This document shows, piece by piece, positions 19,201 through 27,273 of a stretch of DNA of 64,000 nucleotides. Where the stretch lies: the NCBI GenBank assembly GCA_900318245.1, contig ONJT01000013.1:1-64000 (forward strand), given 5' to 3'. Every line of letters starts with the position of its first letter. The stretch's first letter is position 1. This DNA comes from an uncultured Bacteroidales bacterium (GTDB lineage Bacteria > Bacteroidota > Bacteroidia > Bacteroidales > Paludibacteraceae). Below the pieces are notes generated by a model, which worked only from the letters and a program-made list of their open reading frames with translations, was not told the origin of the DNA and made no database searches. The position numbers and the translations under genes are program-made.

Positions 19201-19557
19201 TATAATCAACTCTTTGTCCTGTGCTCGGCGCGTCAGAGCCGAGAGACATTCCGTCCGCATAATCACCGCGGCATCATCAACCGTCCGCCGGCGTTTACTG
19301 CTCGGAAAATATCCTGCGTCCGCGCCGATGGTCTTCAAGTCCGCGTATAAGTACTGCGCACTCTCTGCGTTGTCAAAGATCACAAATAGCGGTTTGCCCA
19401 CTTGAGCGAGCGCCAGCGCGCGCGAGGATGCGTGCAAACCGCTCAATAGTACATGTGCGTCAGTGTGCGCCAGTTCCTTCCTGACTGCCGCCAGTTCCGG
19501 GTGCTGCCCAAACAGTATTTCTAACTCTCCTATATTCACGCGCGCAAAACTGCACAT
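16222..19557 (-). CDS. mfd: transcription-repair coupling factor Mfd
   Basis: A 1111-aa ATP-dependent translocase that removes RNA polymerase stalled at DNA lesions and recruits UvrA. The UvrB-like domain is N-terminal. The RNA-polymerase-interacting domain contains GDYVVHSDHGIAKFGG, and the helicase core has GDVGFGKTEVAMRAA (Walker A) and DEEQKFGV. The TRCF C-terminal domain follows. The ATG at 19557 was chosen because a longer TTG start (19572) lies in the -7 box. Two clear in-frame word repeats (18733-18773, 16708-16747) add loops not expected in the family; a third stretch is weaker. Confidence 0.95.
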   Translation of the reverse strand: MCSFARVNIGELEILFGQHPELAAVRKELAHTDAHVLLSGLHASSRALALAQVGKPLFVIFDNAESAQYLYADLKTIGADAGYFPSSKRRRTVDDAAVIMRTECLSALTRRAQDKELIIVTYPEAIAESCPAREELNAVSFQLAVGQEIQQSGLSEQLSELGFERVDFVFQPGQYAVRGSIVDIYSYGHDIPYRFDFFGDEIDSIREFDIEDQLSKNRVESAEIVGGSSESKAESQASTIVDYLSEDFVWVSNDWGMVKFKLDGLGVLGVLGDLGKRKTIEIAEKSTFATHSKIAFDTVPQPIFHKQFDILTEDLKKHIKEGYKVYILAEQQKQLDRLKAIFESLEDGSASLPDANATGIRFIGINATLHEGFVDKGLKICCYTDHQIFERFHRVTMSSENARRGKAIITLREINQLQIGDYVVHSDHGIAKFGGLVTTPVNGKPQEMIKLIYRDGANVFVSIHNLHRISKYKGREGSEPTIARLGSGAWERLKERTKDKVKDIARDLIKLYATRKQQKGFAYSPDGYMQHELEASFLYEDTPDQAKATADVKRDLESPMPMDRLVCGDVGFGKTEVAMRAAFKVATDGKQVAVLVPTTVLALQHYNTFTERMKNLPVRIEFLSRLKSAKETKELLADLEAGKIDILIGTHKIIGKTVKWHDLGLLIIDEEQKFGVAAKERLKSLRTNIDVLTLTATPIPRTLQFSLLGARDLSVMTTPPQNRYPVQTELITIDDEDLIKEAIELEMARNGQVFIVNNSIEMLPRIERRIQKLCPEARIVVAHGQMPAGEMEEKLEAFINYDYDILLSTTIIESGVDIPNVNTILIFSADKYGLADLHQLRGRVGRSNRKAYCYLVAPDKELLTEDARRRLEALSTFAELGAGFSLAMQDLDIRGAGNMLGSEQSGFIADLGYETYQRILNEAIEELREEEGLGSDENQMVNGKCPNEKMTWCSDSQLETDLPVCFPTDYIENISERITLYRELDSLHSEEQLLDFRKRLIDRFGALPEAAEELLDVVRLRWICCRLGIEKILLKGERMTMYLVQHKDAYWQSEVFGNMIQYAATRPERCMLNEERDKKGIPTGRRYITITNVKTINGAMTLLSKIERNEI
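16708..16747. repeat. in-frame word repeat inside mfd (CATTTACC type)
   Basis: Near-copies of CATTT(A/G)CC/CATTTGG on the plus strand encode the mfd segment NQMVNGKCPNEKM, placed between the helicase core and the TRCF domain. The flanks align with normal Mfd, so this looks like an insertion. Confidence 0.65.
18733..18773. repeat. in-frame 9-nt tandem repeat inside mfd (TCCTAGGAC)
   Basis: Four copies of a 9-nt unit (TCCTAGGTC, TCCTAGGAC twice, TCCTAGTCC). On the coding strand they read as Leu-Gly-Val/Leu-Gly-Asp triplets (GLGVLGVLGDLG). The 9-nt period keeps frame. Confidence 0.8.
19074..19144. repeat. possible imperfect repeat inside mfd (ACTCAAC/ACTGC words)
   Basis: Interleaved ACTCAAC, CGACTGC and AACTGA words over about 70 nt, coding the FQLAVGQEIQQSGLSEQLSE stretch. 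It is weaker than the other repeats and could be ordinary coding sequence. Confidence 0.35.
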
Positions 19558-19569
19558 TAAAAAACGCCG

Positions 19570-19601
19570 CAAAGATACAACATTTTTTTTAATTATACAA
19601 A
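19570..19601 (-). promoter_or_regulatory. promoter of the mfd operon
   Basis: Minus-strand -7 box TATCTTTG (19577-19570) and -33 box TTTG (19601-19598), exactly 20 nt apart. The start point would fall near 19563-19565, only 6-8 nt before the mfd ATG at 19557, so the mRNA is nearly leaderless. Confidence 0.82.
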
Positions 19602-19621
19602 AAAAAATTTAATTTATTTTA

Positions 19622-19745
19622 TGGGGTCCCCTAAAATTTTTAATTTTTGGGGAGAGCGGAGCTCCTCCGAGTACCTTTAGCCAAGCTGTGCTTGAGCTCG
19701 TGTACGAGGAGTGAGTCCGCGAAAGCGCGCGCACGTTTTTCCATA
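19622..19745 (+). other. non-coding region with strong inverted repeats
   Basis: No convincing gene. TCCCC (19627-19631) pairs with GGGGA (19649-19653) and is followed by GAGCGGAG. CTCCTC...GTAC (19662-19674) pairs with GTACGAGGAG (19702-19711) around an inner CAAGC/GCTTG stem (19682-19694). A GCGAAAGC hairpin ends the region. The first motif recurs at 44304-44342. It may be a structured RNA or a repeated element; the strand is not certain. Confidence 0.45.
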
Positions 19746-19760
19746 ATTTTTGCCTTTTTA

Positions 19761-19792
19761 TTTGCGTATATCAAAATTTTTGTGTAATTTTG
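19761..19792 (+). promoter_or_regulatory. promoter of the toxin-antitoxin operon
   Basis: -33 TTTG (19761-19764) and -7 TAATTTTG (19785-19792), 20 nt apart. The start would be near 19799, with AAAGGAGG directly before the antitoxin ATG, a strong Shine-Dalgarno that is uncommon in this genome. Confidence 0.82.
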
Positions 19793-19818
19793 CCCCGCAA
19801 AATCAAAAGGAGGCAAGT

Positions 19819-20070
19819 ATGAGCACTTTAGAACTGAATGCAGAATTGTATAAAAACCTCGGTATAATAGCAGAGGACGAAACCATGTTTGCAAAAGTAG
19901 TCAAATACGTACGTAATTTGGCTAAGAAGATGCAGGAAGATCCTACTCGTATGACGAAGGAGGAGTTTTTTGCACGTGTAGACGAGGCTCGCGAAGAAAT
20001 TCGCCAAGGCAAAGGTATAGTGATGTTGCCTAATGAGACATTGGATGAATTCTTAAATCGGGTTGGCTGA
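19819..20070 (+). CDS. antitoxin of a YoeB-type toxin-antitoxin pair
   Basis: An 83-aa acidic, mostly helical protein (MSTLELNAELYKNLGIIAED...). A Lys/Asp/Glu-rich C-terminal part, DEAREEIRQGKGIVMLPNETLDEFLNRV, would wrap the toxin. The start at 19819 is preceded by AAAGGAGG; an in-frame ATG further upstream (19750) lies before the promoter. The toxin gene begins 4 nt after its stop. The role is inferred mostly from position next to a recognisable toxin. Confidence 0.8.
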   Translation: MSTLELNAELYKNLGIIAEDETMFAKVVKYVRNLAKKMQEDPTRMTKEEFFARVDEAREEIRQGKGIVMLPNETLDEFLNRVG

Positions 20071-20073
20071 TAT

Positions 20074-20346
20074 ATGTACAAGATTGTCTATTCTTCCCGC
20101 GCAATTGAGGACTTGCGTCGTTTGCAACGTTCAGAACCGGCTGCATATAAAAAGGTATCCCGGTTTATTGAAGAATTGAAAGAACATCCGAAGACAGGAA
20201 CCGGTCATCCGGAACAACTCAAGGGTGATCGTGTCGGTCAATGGAGTCGTACTATCAATAAAAAGCATCGTTTGATTTACGAGATTTTTGAAAATGAGGT
20301 TCGTGTGGATATATTATCATCCTACGGCCATTACGACGATAAATAA
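20074..20346 (+). CDS. yoeB: Txe/YoeB-family mRNA-cleaving toxin
   Basis: A 90-aa RelE-superfamily ribosome-dependent endoribonuclease. The family features are present: YKIVYSSRAIEDL at the start, PEQLKGDRVGQWSRTINKKHRLIY in the middle (catalytic Glu and Arg region) and a C-terminal SSYGHYDDK with the final His. It blocks translation when the antitoxin is degraded. The pair follows the usual antitoxin-first order and probably represses its own promoter. Confidence 0.92.
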   Translation: MYKIVYSSRAIEDLRRLQRSEPAAYKKVSRFIEELKEHPKTGTGHPEQLKGDRVGQWSRTINKKHRLIYEIFENEVRVDILSSYGHYDDK

Positions 20347-20636
20347 CCCCTCGCTGGCCTTGACAGCGTTAAAAAGCAAGGACAAGAGATGAAATAAGGG
20401 GCGTTCCCTATGCGCGTCGGGGTAATCACGTATCCTACCACACCCTATATATACTGCGTATATATCCCGTGATTTTGATTCGCGGGATATATTTTGTGTA
20501 TATCGCACCCTTTCCTTCTGCATTCATTTACCTATCCCGAAGTAGATTTACCAGCAACATCACGACGGGGATGGTGATGACGAGGATGCCGATATTGCAT
20601 GTGTGCAACTTTTTTTGTAAAAAAAGTGCAGAAAAA
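20347..20636 (+). other. non-coding region after the toxin gene, with structured elements
   Basis: No gene was found. The stretch starts with a hairpin CGCTG-N7-CAGCG (20352-20368) followed by TTAAAAAG, almost identical to one at 32382-32405. It then carries a 10-bp hairpin with a short T-run (20460-20495). The remainder to the rimP promoter has no clear signal. A 26-codon hydrophobic minus-strand frame near 20520-20605 begins with TTG and is not annotated. Confidence 0.5.
20460..20495 (+). terminator. hairpin with T-run, probable terminator
   Basis: A perfect 10-bp stem (20460-20469 with 20483-20492), a 13-nt loop, then TTTT. It could end the toxin-antitoxin transcript or a short RNA containing the CGCTG hairpin. 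Confidence 0.6.
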
Positions 20637-20668
20637 TTTGGTCATGTCAAAAAAAAGTAGTACTTTTG
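20637..20668 (+). promoter_or_regulatory. promoter of the rimP-nusA-infB operon
   Basis: -33 TTTG (20637-20640) and -7 TACTTTTG (20661-20668) with a 20-nt spacer that contains ATGTCAAAAAA, a spacer motif shared by other strong promoters in this window. Confidence 0.85.
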
Positions 20669-20682
20669 CAGCGTGAAATGAA

Positions 20683-20708
20683 CGAGGGGACCCGAAAAGG
20701 TTCCCTCG
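20683..20708 (+). promoter_or_regulatory. 5' leader hairpin before rimP
   Basis: A 10-bp stem (20683-20692 with 20699-20708, one G-T pair) with loop CGAAAA, starting about 8 nt after the predicted transcription start and ending 13 nt before the rimP ATG. There is no T-run. It may control translation or mRNA stability of the operon. Confidence 0.6.
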
Positions 20709-20721
20709 CTCGCGTAAAATT

Positions 20722-21180
20722 ATGGATAAAAATCAACTGCAAAACTGGATTGAGGAGTACCTGAAAGGTACGGATTATGAACTGGTGACGCTGAATGTGT
20801 CGCCGAGTAATGACATCCTGGTGGAGGTCGATCGCCTCGAGGGCGTAGACGTGGAGTTCTGCGCGGACTTGAACCATTTTCTCGTGGAGAAACTCGACGC
20901 CGTAGAGCCGGATTATTCGCTCGAAGTGGGCAGCCTGAGTCTGACTGACCCGTTCAAGACCAAGACCCAGTATTTCAAGAACCTCGGGCACGACGTCGAG
21001 GTGCTGGTAAACGGGAAGAAGTTCAAAGGTCTGCTCGTCTCGGTAGACGACGAGACCTTCTCCGTTGATATCCAGGAGCGCGTAGCCGTCGAAGGCAAGA
21101 AGCGCAAAGAGCTGCGTACAACCACCTATACCTGGCGGTACGACGAACCCAAATATGTGAAATACGATTTAAAATTCTAA
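20722..21180 (+). CDS. rimP: ribosome maturation factor RimP
   Basis: A 152-aa cytosolic 30S assembly factor. The N-terminal alpha/beta domain includes DILVEVDRLEGVDVEFCADLNHFL. The family signature EVGSLSLTDPFKT is near residue 73, and the C-terminal SH3-like domain follows. It sits first in the conserved rimP-nusA-infB operon, 8 nt before nusA. Confidence 0.95.
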   Translation: MDKNQLQNWIEEYLKGTDYELVTLNVSPSNDILVEVDRLEGVDVEFCADLNHFLVEKLDAVEPDYSLEVGSLSLTDPFKTKTQYFKNLGHDVEVLVNGKKFKGLLVSVDDETFSVDIQERVAVEGKKRKELRTTTYTWRYDEPKYVKYDLKF

Positions 21181-21188
21181 ATACAAAA

Positions 21189-22448
21189 ATGGCAACAAAA
21201 AACCAAGACACGATCAATTTGATCGACATCTTCTCGGAGTTCAAGGACTTCAAGAGAATTGACAAACAAACCCTCATCAACGTGTTGGAGGATTCCTTCC
21301 GTAACGTGATCGCCAAGATGTACGGTACGGACGCTAACTACGACGTGATCATCAACCCCGACAAGGGTGACCTCGAGATCTACCGCAACCGTCTCGTGAT
21401 GGAAGACGACGACGTAGCCAATCCCGAGAACCAGATCTCGCTCAGCGAGGCACGTGAGACCGACCCCGAGATCGAGGTAGGCGAGGACTTCACTGACAAA
21501 GTGGAAATGCAGTCCTTCGGCCGTCGTATGATCCTCAACCTGCGTCAGACGCTCGCATCGAAGATCCTCGAGCTGCAGAAGGAGAACCTCTATCTCAAGT
21601 ACTCCGATATGATCGGCCAGGTAGTTACCGGCGAACTCTATCAGGTTTGGAAGAAAGAGATGTTACTGCTCGACGAAGAGGGTAACGAGATGTACCTGCC
21701 GAAGCAGAACCAGATCCCGACGGACTACTACCGCAAGGGCGAGATGGTTCGCGCCGTAGTGGTGCAGGTGGACAACAAGAACCAGAACCCGAAGATCATC
21801 CTCAGCCGTACCAGTCCGCTGTTCCTGCAGCGCCTGTTCGAGCAGGAGGTTCCGGAGGTGAAGGAAGGCCTGATCGCTATCAAGAAGATCGCCCGTATCC
21901 CGGGTGAGCGCGCCAAAGTGGCTGTCGAGACCTTCGACGACCGCATTGACCCGGTAGGCGCTTGCGTAGGCGTGAAGGGTGCGCGTATTCACGGTATCGT
22001 TCGCGAGTTACGCAATGAGAACATCGACGTGATCAACTACACGCAGAACATCAACCTCTATATCCAGCGTGCGCTGGCTCCTGCGAAGATCTCGAGTATG
22101 GAGATCGACGAGGAGGCAAAGAACGCAAAGGTATATCTGAAGCCGGAAGAGGTAAGTCTGGCTATCGGTAAGGGTGGATTCAACATCAAGTTGGCCTCTA
22201 TGCTTACCGGCTACGAGATCGACGTTTACCGCGAGATGGATGAGTCCGACATGGATGATATCTACCTCGACGAGTTCAATGACGAGATCGATCAGTGGGT
22301 TATCGACGCCCTCAAGGCTGTCGGCTATGACACCGCGAAGGATGTGCTCGGTACCAGCAAAGAGAAACTGCTGGAGCAGACCGACCTCGAGGAGGAGACC
22401 ATCGATGAGGTACTCCGCATCCTCTCTGCTGAATTCGAAAACGACTAA
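21189..22448 (+). CDS. nusA: transcription elongation/termination factor NusA
   Basis: A 419-aa RNA polymerase-binding factor. It has an N-terminal polymerase-binding domain (to about residue 130), an S1 domain (about 130-205) and KH domains (about 205-350, with RIPGERAKVAVETFD, GVKGARIHGIVREL and SLAIGKGGFNIKLA). A single acidic helical C-terminal segment ends the protein; it lacks the second AR repeat of E. coli NusA, which is normal outside Proteobacteria. Confidence 0.95.
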   Translation: MATKNQDTINLIDIFSEFKDFKRIDKQTLINVLEDSFRNVIAKMYGTDANYDVIINPDKGDLEIYRNRLVMEDDDVANPENQISLSEARETDPEIEVGEDFTDKVEMQSFGRRMILNLRQTLASKILELQKENLYLKYSDMIGQVVTGELYQVWKKEMLLLDEEGNEMYLPKQNQIPTDYYRKGEMVRAVVVQVDNKNQNPKIILSRTSPLFLQRLFEQEVPEVKEGLIAIKKIARIPGERAKVAVETFDDRIDPVGACVGVKGARIHGIVRELRNENIDVINYTQNINLYIQRALAPAKISSMEIDEEAKNAKVYLKPEEVSLAIGKGGFNIKLASMLTGYEIDVYREMDESDMDDIYLDEFNDEIDQWVIDALKAVGYDTAKDVLGTSKEKLLEQTDLEEETIDEVLRILSAEFEND

Positions 22449-22495
22449 CCTGAAAACCCTCGGGCGGCACGAGGCATAAACAACGCCGATAGCGT

Positions 22496-25168
22496 ATGGC
22501 TATAAAGTTAATTAAAGCATGTAAAGAACTAAATATAGGAATGGCTACTCTCACCGCATGGTGCGAGAAGAACGGCCATGCCGTGGAGTCCGATCCGAAT
22601 GTACGAATCGACGACGAACTCTACCTGCTGCTCGCCAAAGAGTTCAACAAGGACATGGCGGTGAAGATAGAGGCGGATCGTCAGGCTGCGGAGCGTGCTG
22701 CCAAAGAAGAAGCGGCGCGCGCAGCGGCAGAAGCCGAGGCAAAAGCCAAAGCAGAGCAAGAAGCTGCACGTGCTGCCGCAGAGGCTGCACGCCGTGAGGC
22801 TGCCCGCGTAGCGGAACAGAAAGCGGCTGAAGCTGCTGAGGCTGCTAAGAAAGCGGCGGAAGAGGCTGCGCAGAAAGCGGCTGAGGCAGTCAAGAACGCA
22901 GAACCCGCTAAGCCCGCAGAACCCGCTAAGCCCGCAGAACCGGTGCAACCGGCTCAACCCGAGAAGCCGAAGAAAGAGATCTTCACCCTCGGCAAACCCG
23001 AACTGAAGGACGGACCGAAAGTGCTCGGGAAGATCGACCTCGACTCCATCGATACCTCTACGCGTCCTGCGAAGAAGACCAAAGAGCAGAAACGCAAAGA
23101 GCGTGAGGAGCGTCAGCAGGCGCAGCAGGCTCAGCAACAGGCTGCGGCCGAGAAGCGCAAGCGCGAGCGTATCAAGAACAACGCCGCGAAAGTGGATCCG
23201 AACGACAAGCGAAACCAAACGAGTAAGAACGGTAAGAACAAGAATAACAAACCGCGTGAGGCTACGCAGGAAGAGGTAGAAAAGGCACTGAAGGAGACGC
23301 TCAGCCGTCTGCAACAGAAACAAAACAAGTCCAACACCTCTAAGTATAAACGCGAGCGCCGCGAGCAGGAGCGTGAGAAGCACGAACTCGAGAAGATGGA
23401 GGCACAGGAGCAATCCAAAGTGCTGAAACTCACGGAGTTTGTGACCGCGAACGACCTGGCTGTGATGATGAACGTGCCGGTGAATAAGATCATCGGAACG
23501 TGTATGTCCCTCGGCCTTTTCGTCTCCATCAACCAGCGCCTCGACGCCGAGACCATCAACCTCGTAGCCGAGGAGTTCGGTTTCACCACCGAGTATGTCT
23601 CCGCACACGTGGTAGAAGAGATCAATGCCGATGAGGTGGTGAACGAAGAAGATGTCGAGCCGCGCTGCCCGATCGTCACTGTTATGGGTCACGTCGATCA
23701 CGGTAAGACCTCGCTGCTCGACCATATCCGAAACGCGAATGTGATCGCCGGTGAGGCCGGTGGTATCACCCAGCACATCGGTGCGTACAACGTCAAACTC
23801 AAGAACGGTCAGCATATCACTTTCCTCGATACTCCGGGTCACGCGGCCTTCACGGCCATGCGTGCACGTGGTGCGAAAGTGACGGATATCGCGATCATCA
23901 TCATCGCTGCCGACGACGCCGTCATGCCGCAGACCATTGAGGCGATTAACCACGCCCAAGCGGCCGGTGTACCTATGGTCTTCGCCATCAACAAGGTCGA
24001 CAAACCCGGCGCGAACCCCGATAAGATCCGCGAGCAGCTGAGTAACATGAACATCCTCGTCGAGGACTGGGGCGGTAAATACCAGTGCCAGGAGATCTCC
24101 GCGAAGAAAGGAACGGGCGTGTATGAGCTGCTCGAGAAAGTGCTGCTCGAGGCCGAAATGCTCGACCTCAAGGCGAACCCGAAACGTCGTGCCAAAGGTT
24201 CGGTCATCGAGTCTTCGCTTGACAAAGGCCGCGGCTACGTAGCTACGTTGCTCGTGCAGGACGGTACGCTGCATATGGGCGACATCGTCCTCGCAGGAAC
24301 GTTCCACGGTCGTATCAAAGCGATGTTCAACGAGCGCGGACAGAAGATCACCGAAGTGCGTCCGGGCGAACCCTGTTCGATCCTCGGTCTCAACGGTGCG
24401 CCGCAGGCCGGCGATGAGTTCAACGTCATCCCGACGGAGCAGGAAGCACGCGACATCGCCAACAAGCGTGAGCAACTCCAGCGCGAGCAATCCATCCGCA
24501 CGAAGAAACACGTCGGCCTCGAAGAGATTGGTCGTCGTCTGGCTATCGGAGACTTTAAGGAACTCAATATCATCGTCAAAGCCGATGTGGACGGTTCGGT
24601 CGAGGCTATCAAAGACTCGCTTATCAAGCTCTCCACGGAGAATATCCAAGTCAACGTCATCCACGGCGCTGTCGGCGCTATCTCTGATAGCGACGTCATG
24701 CTCGCAGCGGCGTCCGACGCCATCATCGTCGGCTTCAACGTGCGTCCGACGGGTACGGCCCGTAAGATGGCGGAGACCGAAGAGGTCGATATCCGCATCT
24801 ACTCCATCATCTACGACGCTATCAACGAGGTCAAGGCCGCTATGGAAGGTCTCCTCGCGCCGGAGGTGAAGGAAGAAGTGACGGCGACCCTCGAGGTACT
24901 CCAGACCTTCCATATCTCCAAGGTCGGCACGATCGCCGGTTGTATTGTGCGCGAAGGAAAGATCAAGCGCGGCAACAAGGTACGTGTCATCCGCGACGGT
25001 ATCGTCATCAAGACGACCGAACTCGCGTCCCTCAAGCATGTCAAAGATGACATCAAGGAGGCGGGCGTCAATACCGAGTGCGGCTTGAGTCTCAAGGCTT
25101 ATGACGACCTCAAAGAAGGCGATATCCTCGAGTCCTTCGACGAAATAGAAGTAGCAAAAACATTGTAA
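22496..25168 (+). CDS. infB: translation initiation factor IF-2
   Basis: An 890-aa GTPase that brings initiator tRNA to the 30S subunit. A short N-terminal helical domain ([19 protein letters not shown]) leads into a long Ala/Lys/Glu-rich linker with Pro-Ala-Glu-Pro repeats. The IF2-N domain follows, then the GTPase domain from about residue 395 ([21 protein letters not shown]) and domains II to IV. A large antisense open frame exists because of the biased linker codons and is not a gene. A small CCTCG/CGAGG hairpin lies in the 47-nt gap after nusA. Confidence 0.96.
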   Translation: MAIKLIKACKELNIGMATLTAWCEKNGHAVESDPNVRIDDELYLLLAKEFNKDMAVKIEADRQAAERAAKEEAARAAAEAEAKAKAEQEAARAAAEAARREAARVAEQKAAEAAEAAKKAAEEAAQKAAEAVKNAEPAKPAEPAKPAEPVQPAQPEKPKKEIFTLGKPELKDGPKVLGKIDLDSIDTSTRPAKKTKEQKRKEREERQQAQQAQQQAAAEKRKRERIKNNAAKVDPNDKRNQTSKNGKNKNNKPREATQEEVEKALKETLSRLQQKQNKSNTSKYKRERREQEREKHELEKMEAQEQSKVLKLTEFVTANDLAVMMNVPVNKIIGTCMSLGLFVSINQRLDAETINLVAEEFGFTTEYVSAHVVEEINADEVVNEEDVEPRCPIVTVMGHVDHGKTSLLDHIRNANVIAGEAGGITQHIGAYNVKLKNGQHITFLDTPGHAAFTAMRARGAKVTDIAIIIIAADDAVMPQTIEAINHAQAAGVPMVFAINKVDKPGANPDKIREQLSNMNILVEDWGGKYQCQEISAKKGTGVYELLEKVLLEAEMLDLKANPKRRAKGSVIESSLDKGRGYVATLLVQDGTLHMGDIVLAGTFHGRIKAMFNERGQKITEVRPGEPCSILGLNGAPQAGDEFNVIPTEQEARDIANKREQLQREQSIRTKKHVGLEEIGRRLAIGDFKELNIIVKADVDGSVEAIKDSLIKLSTENIQVNVIHGAVGAISDSDVMLAAASDAIIVGFNVRPTGTARKMAETEEVDIRIYSIIYDAINEVKAAMEGLLAPEVKEEVTATLEVLQTFHISKVGTIAGCIVREGKIKRGNKVRVIRDGIVIKTTELASLKHVKDDIKEAGVNTECGLSLKAYDDLKEGDILESFDEIEVAKTL

Positions 25169-25171
25169 ATT

Positions 25172-26434
25172 ATGAAAAAGATAACATTGTTAATACTGAC
25201 CGCGCTGGTGATGACGAGTTGCTGGACGTCGATCTTCACGGTAGCGCCGACCGTAGAGCCGGTAGTGCCGCCGAAGACCGTCTATACCACGACCGTCACA
25301 ACGCCGACGCCTAAGACCACGACCGTCACTACGATGACAGTCACCAATTACAATACCGACCTCTCTTTCTACCTCGACCTCAATGCGGTAGCTGCGGCTT
25401 TCGCTGAGTCGCGGACGGTAGCCGAGTTCGAGCAACTGCTCAACTCCAGTCGGTATATGATCAACAACCTCGATCTCAACCGCGACGGATGGATTGACTA
25501 CCTGCGCGTGATCGAGACGCATCGCGGCGTGTACCATACCTTCCTCATCCAGGCTTGTCTCGGTCCTTCGCTTTATCAGGATGTAGCGACGCTTGTAGCG
25601 GAGCACCGTCCGAACGCCCTCTATGTGGAGGTGATAGGTGACCGCTGGTTGTACGGACCGAACTATATCGTTCGTCCGGTGTTCATCAAGCGCCCGCCGC
25701 TCTGGGGCGTCTTCGGTCGTCCTTCGTACGCCGCTTGGACTTCGCCGTATTACTACGGCTATTGGCCGAGTTACTACCAGAAGCCGAAACCCATCTACTT
25801 GAACCACTATCAGGCGTATGTGCGCACCTACATGCACGATCATCATTATTGTCATCAGTGCGACTACCCGAAGCAGTTCTTCTACAGCGGTTACACCCAG
25901 ATGACGCAGCCTAACTCGCATAATGACTATGCGGTGCGCTATCCGGATCAGTCCTTCGAGCGCCGCGTCACTGCCCAGAACTCCGTCCAGAACGCAGGCC
26001 AACTGCGCGAGCAGACAGAGCCAAAGGCATCCAAGCCCGAAGCGACTACTTCCACAAGAACGACTACAACGCGCACGCCGTCCGGTACTGCCACTACACG
26101 TACTTCGAGTTCTACTGCTACTCGAACCGCGTCTCCGGCTTCGACATCAACGTCCCGTACGTCTTCGAGGACTTCGTCTACGCGTACTTCTTCCGGTACG
26201 GCTACTACCCGTCAGCCTTCGACTTCCGTCGAGAGCCGCGTGAATAAATCCGGTACGACCCGCACGATCATTAAGTCCACCGACGCATCCGGACGTACGA
26301 CGACTATCAAACGTGAATCAACGAACAACATCCGTACTGCCACCGGTTCGTCCTCTTCGAGGACTTCTTCCGGTTCGAGTGCTACCCGTACTCGTACTTC
26401 GAACCCCACTGGCGGCACTAGCACACGTAGATAA
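25172..26434 (+). CDS. lipoprotein with EF-hand-like motif and Thr/Ser/Arg-rich tail
   Basis: A 420-aa exported protein. The lipobox MTSC gives a lipidated Cys17. A Thr/Pro/Val-rich stretch is followed by a globular part at about residues 65-260 with LDLNRDGWIDYLRVIE, an EF-hand-like DxNxDGxID calcium loop, and an aromatic-rich region (YYYGYWPSYYQKPK, HDHHYCHQCDY). The last 150 residues are low-complexity Thr, Ser and Arg. Similar proteins occur in Bacteroidota without known function. It follows infB by 3 nt. Confidence 0.75.
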   Translation: MKKITLLILTALVMTSCWTSIFTVAPTVEPVVPPKTVYTTTVTTPTPKTTTVTTMTVTNYNTDLSFYLDLNAVAAAFAESRTVAEFEQLLNSSRYMINNLDLNRDGWIDYLRVIETHRGVYHTFLIQACLGPSLYQDVATLVAEHRPNALYVEVIGDRWLYGPNYIVRPVFIKRPPLWGVFGRPSYAAWTSPYYYGYWPSYYQKPKPIYLNHYQAYVRTYMHDHHYCHQCDYPKQFFYSGYTQMTQPNSHNDYAVRYPDQSFERRVTAQNSVQNAGQLREQTEPKASKPEATTSTRTTTTRTPSGTATTRTSSSTATRTASPASTSTSRTSSRTSSTRTSSGTATTRQPSTSVESRVNKSGTTRTIIKSTDASGRTTTIKRESTNNIRTATGSSSSRTSSGSSATRTRTSNPTGGTSTRR

Positions 26435-26439
26435 GTCTT

Positions 26440-27273
26440 ATGGAAGAAAACGAACTCATATTCAGGTGCTTCGCCAGCGGTAGTAGCGGTAACTGCTACT
26501 ATCTTGGCACGCGTCAACGGGGTATCCTCATTGATGCGGGCATCTCTGCGCGTCAGATACAGAAGTGTCTGCGCGACATGGGGCTCGATTTTCAAAATAT
26601 CATGGGTGTGCTCATCACGCACGATCACGCCGATCATATCCGCGCGGTAGGCACACTTGGCGAACGCGTTCACTTGCCGATATATACGACGGCCCTCATC
26701 CATGAGGGTATCGACCGCAACTACGGTGTGCGCGAGAAACTGCGCACCAGCCGGCGCTATTTCGAGAAAGGAGTGGAGTGGGAGCTCTTCGGTATGAAGA
26801 TCAATACCTTTGGTATTGAGCACGACTCCACCGACTGCCTCGGGTACTGCATCGACTTCCGCGGCCAGCGCTTCGTGCTGATGACCGACTGCGGCTCCGT
26901 CAACGAGGAGATGGAGGCCTATATCCGAACGGCCAACCACCTTGTTATCGAGGCCAACCACGACGAGCACATGCTCCTCAACGGTCCGTATCCCACCTAC
27001 CTCAAAGAGCGCATCCTCTCGCCGCGCGGACACCAGTCCAACGACGTCTGCGGAGAACTCATCGAGCGCAACTGGCACCCCGACCTGCGAAACGTATGGT
27101 TGTGCCACCTCTCGCTGGAGAACAACGACCCGCAGGTCGCCTTCGACACCGTCAAGTCCTACCTTGACGAGATAGAGATCGAACCCGGAAAGGATATCTT
27201 CCTCAAAGCCCTTGAGCGCACTTCGCCCAGCCCCATTTACGTATTAAATGATCAAATCATATGCAACGATTAG
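26440..27273 (+). CDS. MBL-fold hydrolase, WalJ/YycJ family
   Basis: A 277-aa cytosolic metallo-beta-lactamase fold protein. The N terminus FRCFASGSSGNCYYLG is diagnostic for the YycJ group, and the metal motif HDHADH is residues 61-66. Related proteins are suggested to be nucleases linked to cell-wall or DNA homeostasis. Its 3' end overlaps the next gene by 13 nt. Confidence 0.9.
   Translation: MEENELIFRCFASGSSGNCYYLGTRQRGILIDAGISARQIQKCLRDMGLDFQNIMGVLITHDHADHIRAVGTLGERVHLPIYTTALIHEGIDRNYGVREKLRTSRRYFEKGVEWELFGMKINTFGIEHDSTDCLGYCIDFRGQRFVLMTDCGSVNEEMEAYIRTANHLVIEANHDEHMLLNGPYPTYLKERILSPRGHQSNDVCGELIERNWHPDLRNVWLCHLSLENNDPQVAFDTVKSYLDEIEIEPGKDIFLKALERTSPSPIYVLNDQIICND

Noticed and set aside
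20520..20605. Hydrophobic 26-codon minus-strand frame (NIGILVITIPVVMLL)
   Set aside because: Only a TTG start and no promoter or ribosome site; the hydrophobic run may be chance.
22529..25039. Long open frame antisense to infB (836 codons)
   Set aside because: It mirrors the codon bias of infB, has no family features, and the sense protein is unmistakable IF-2.
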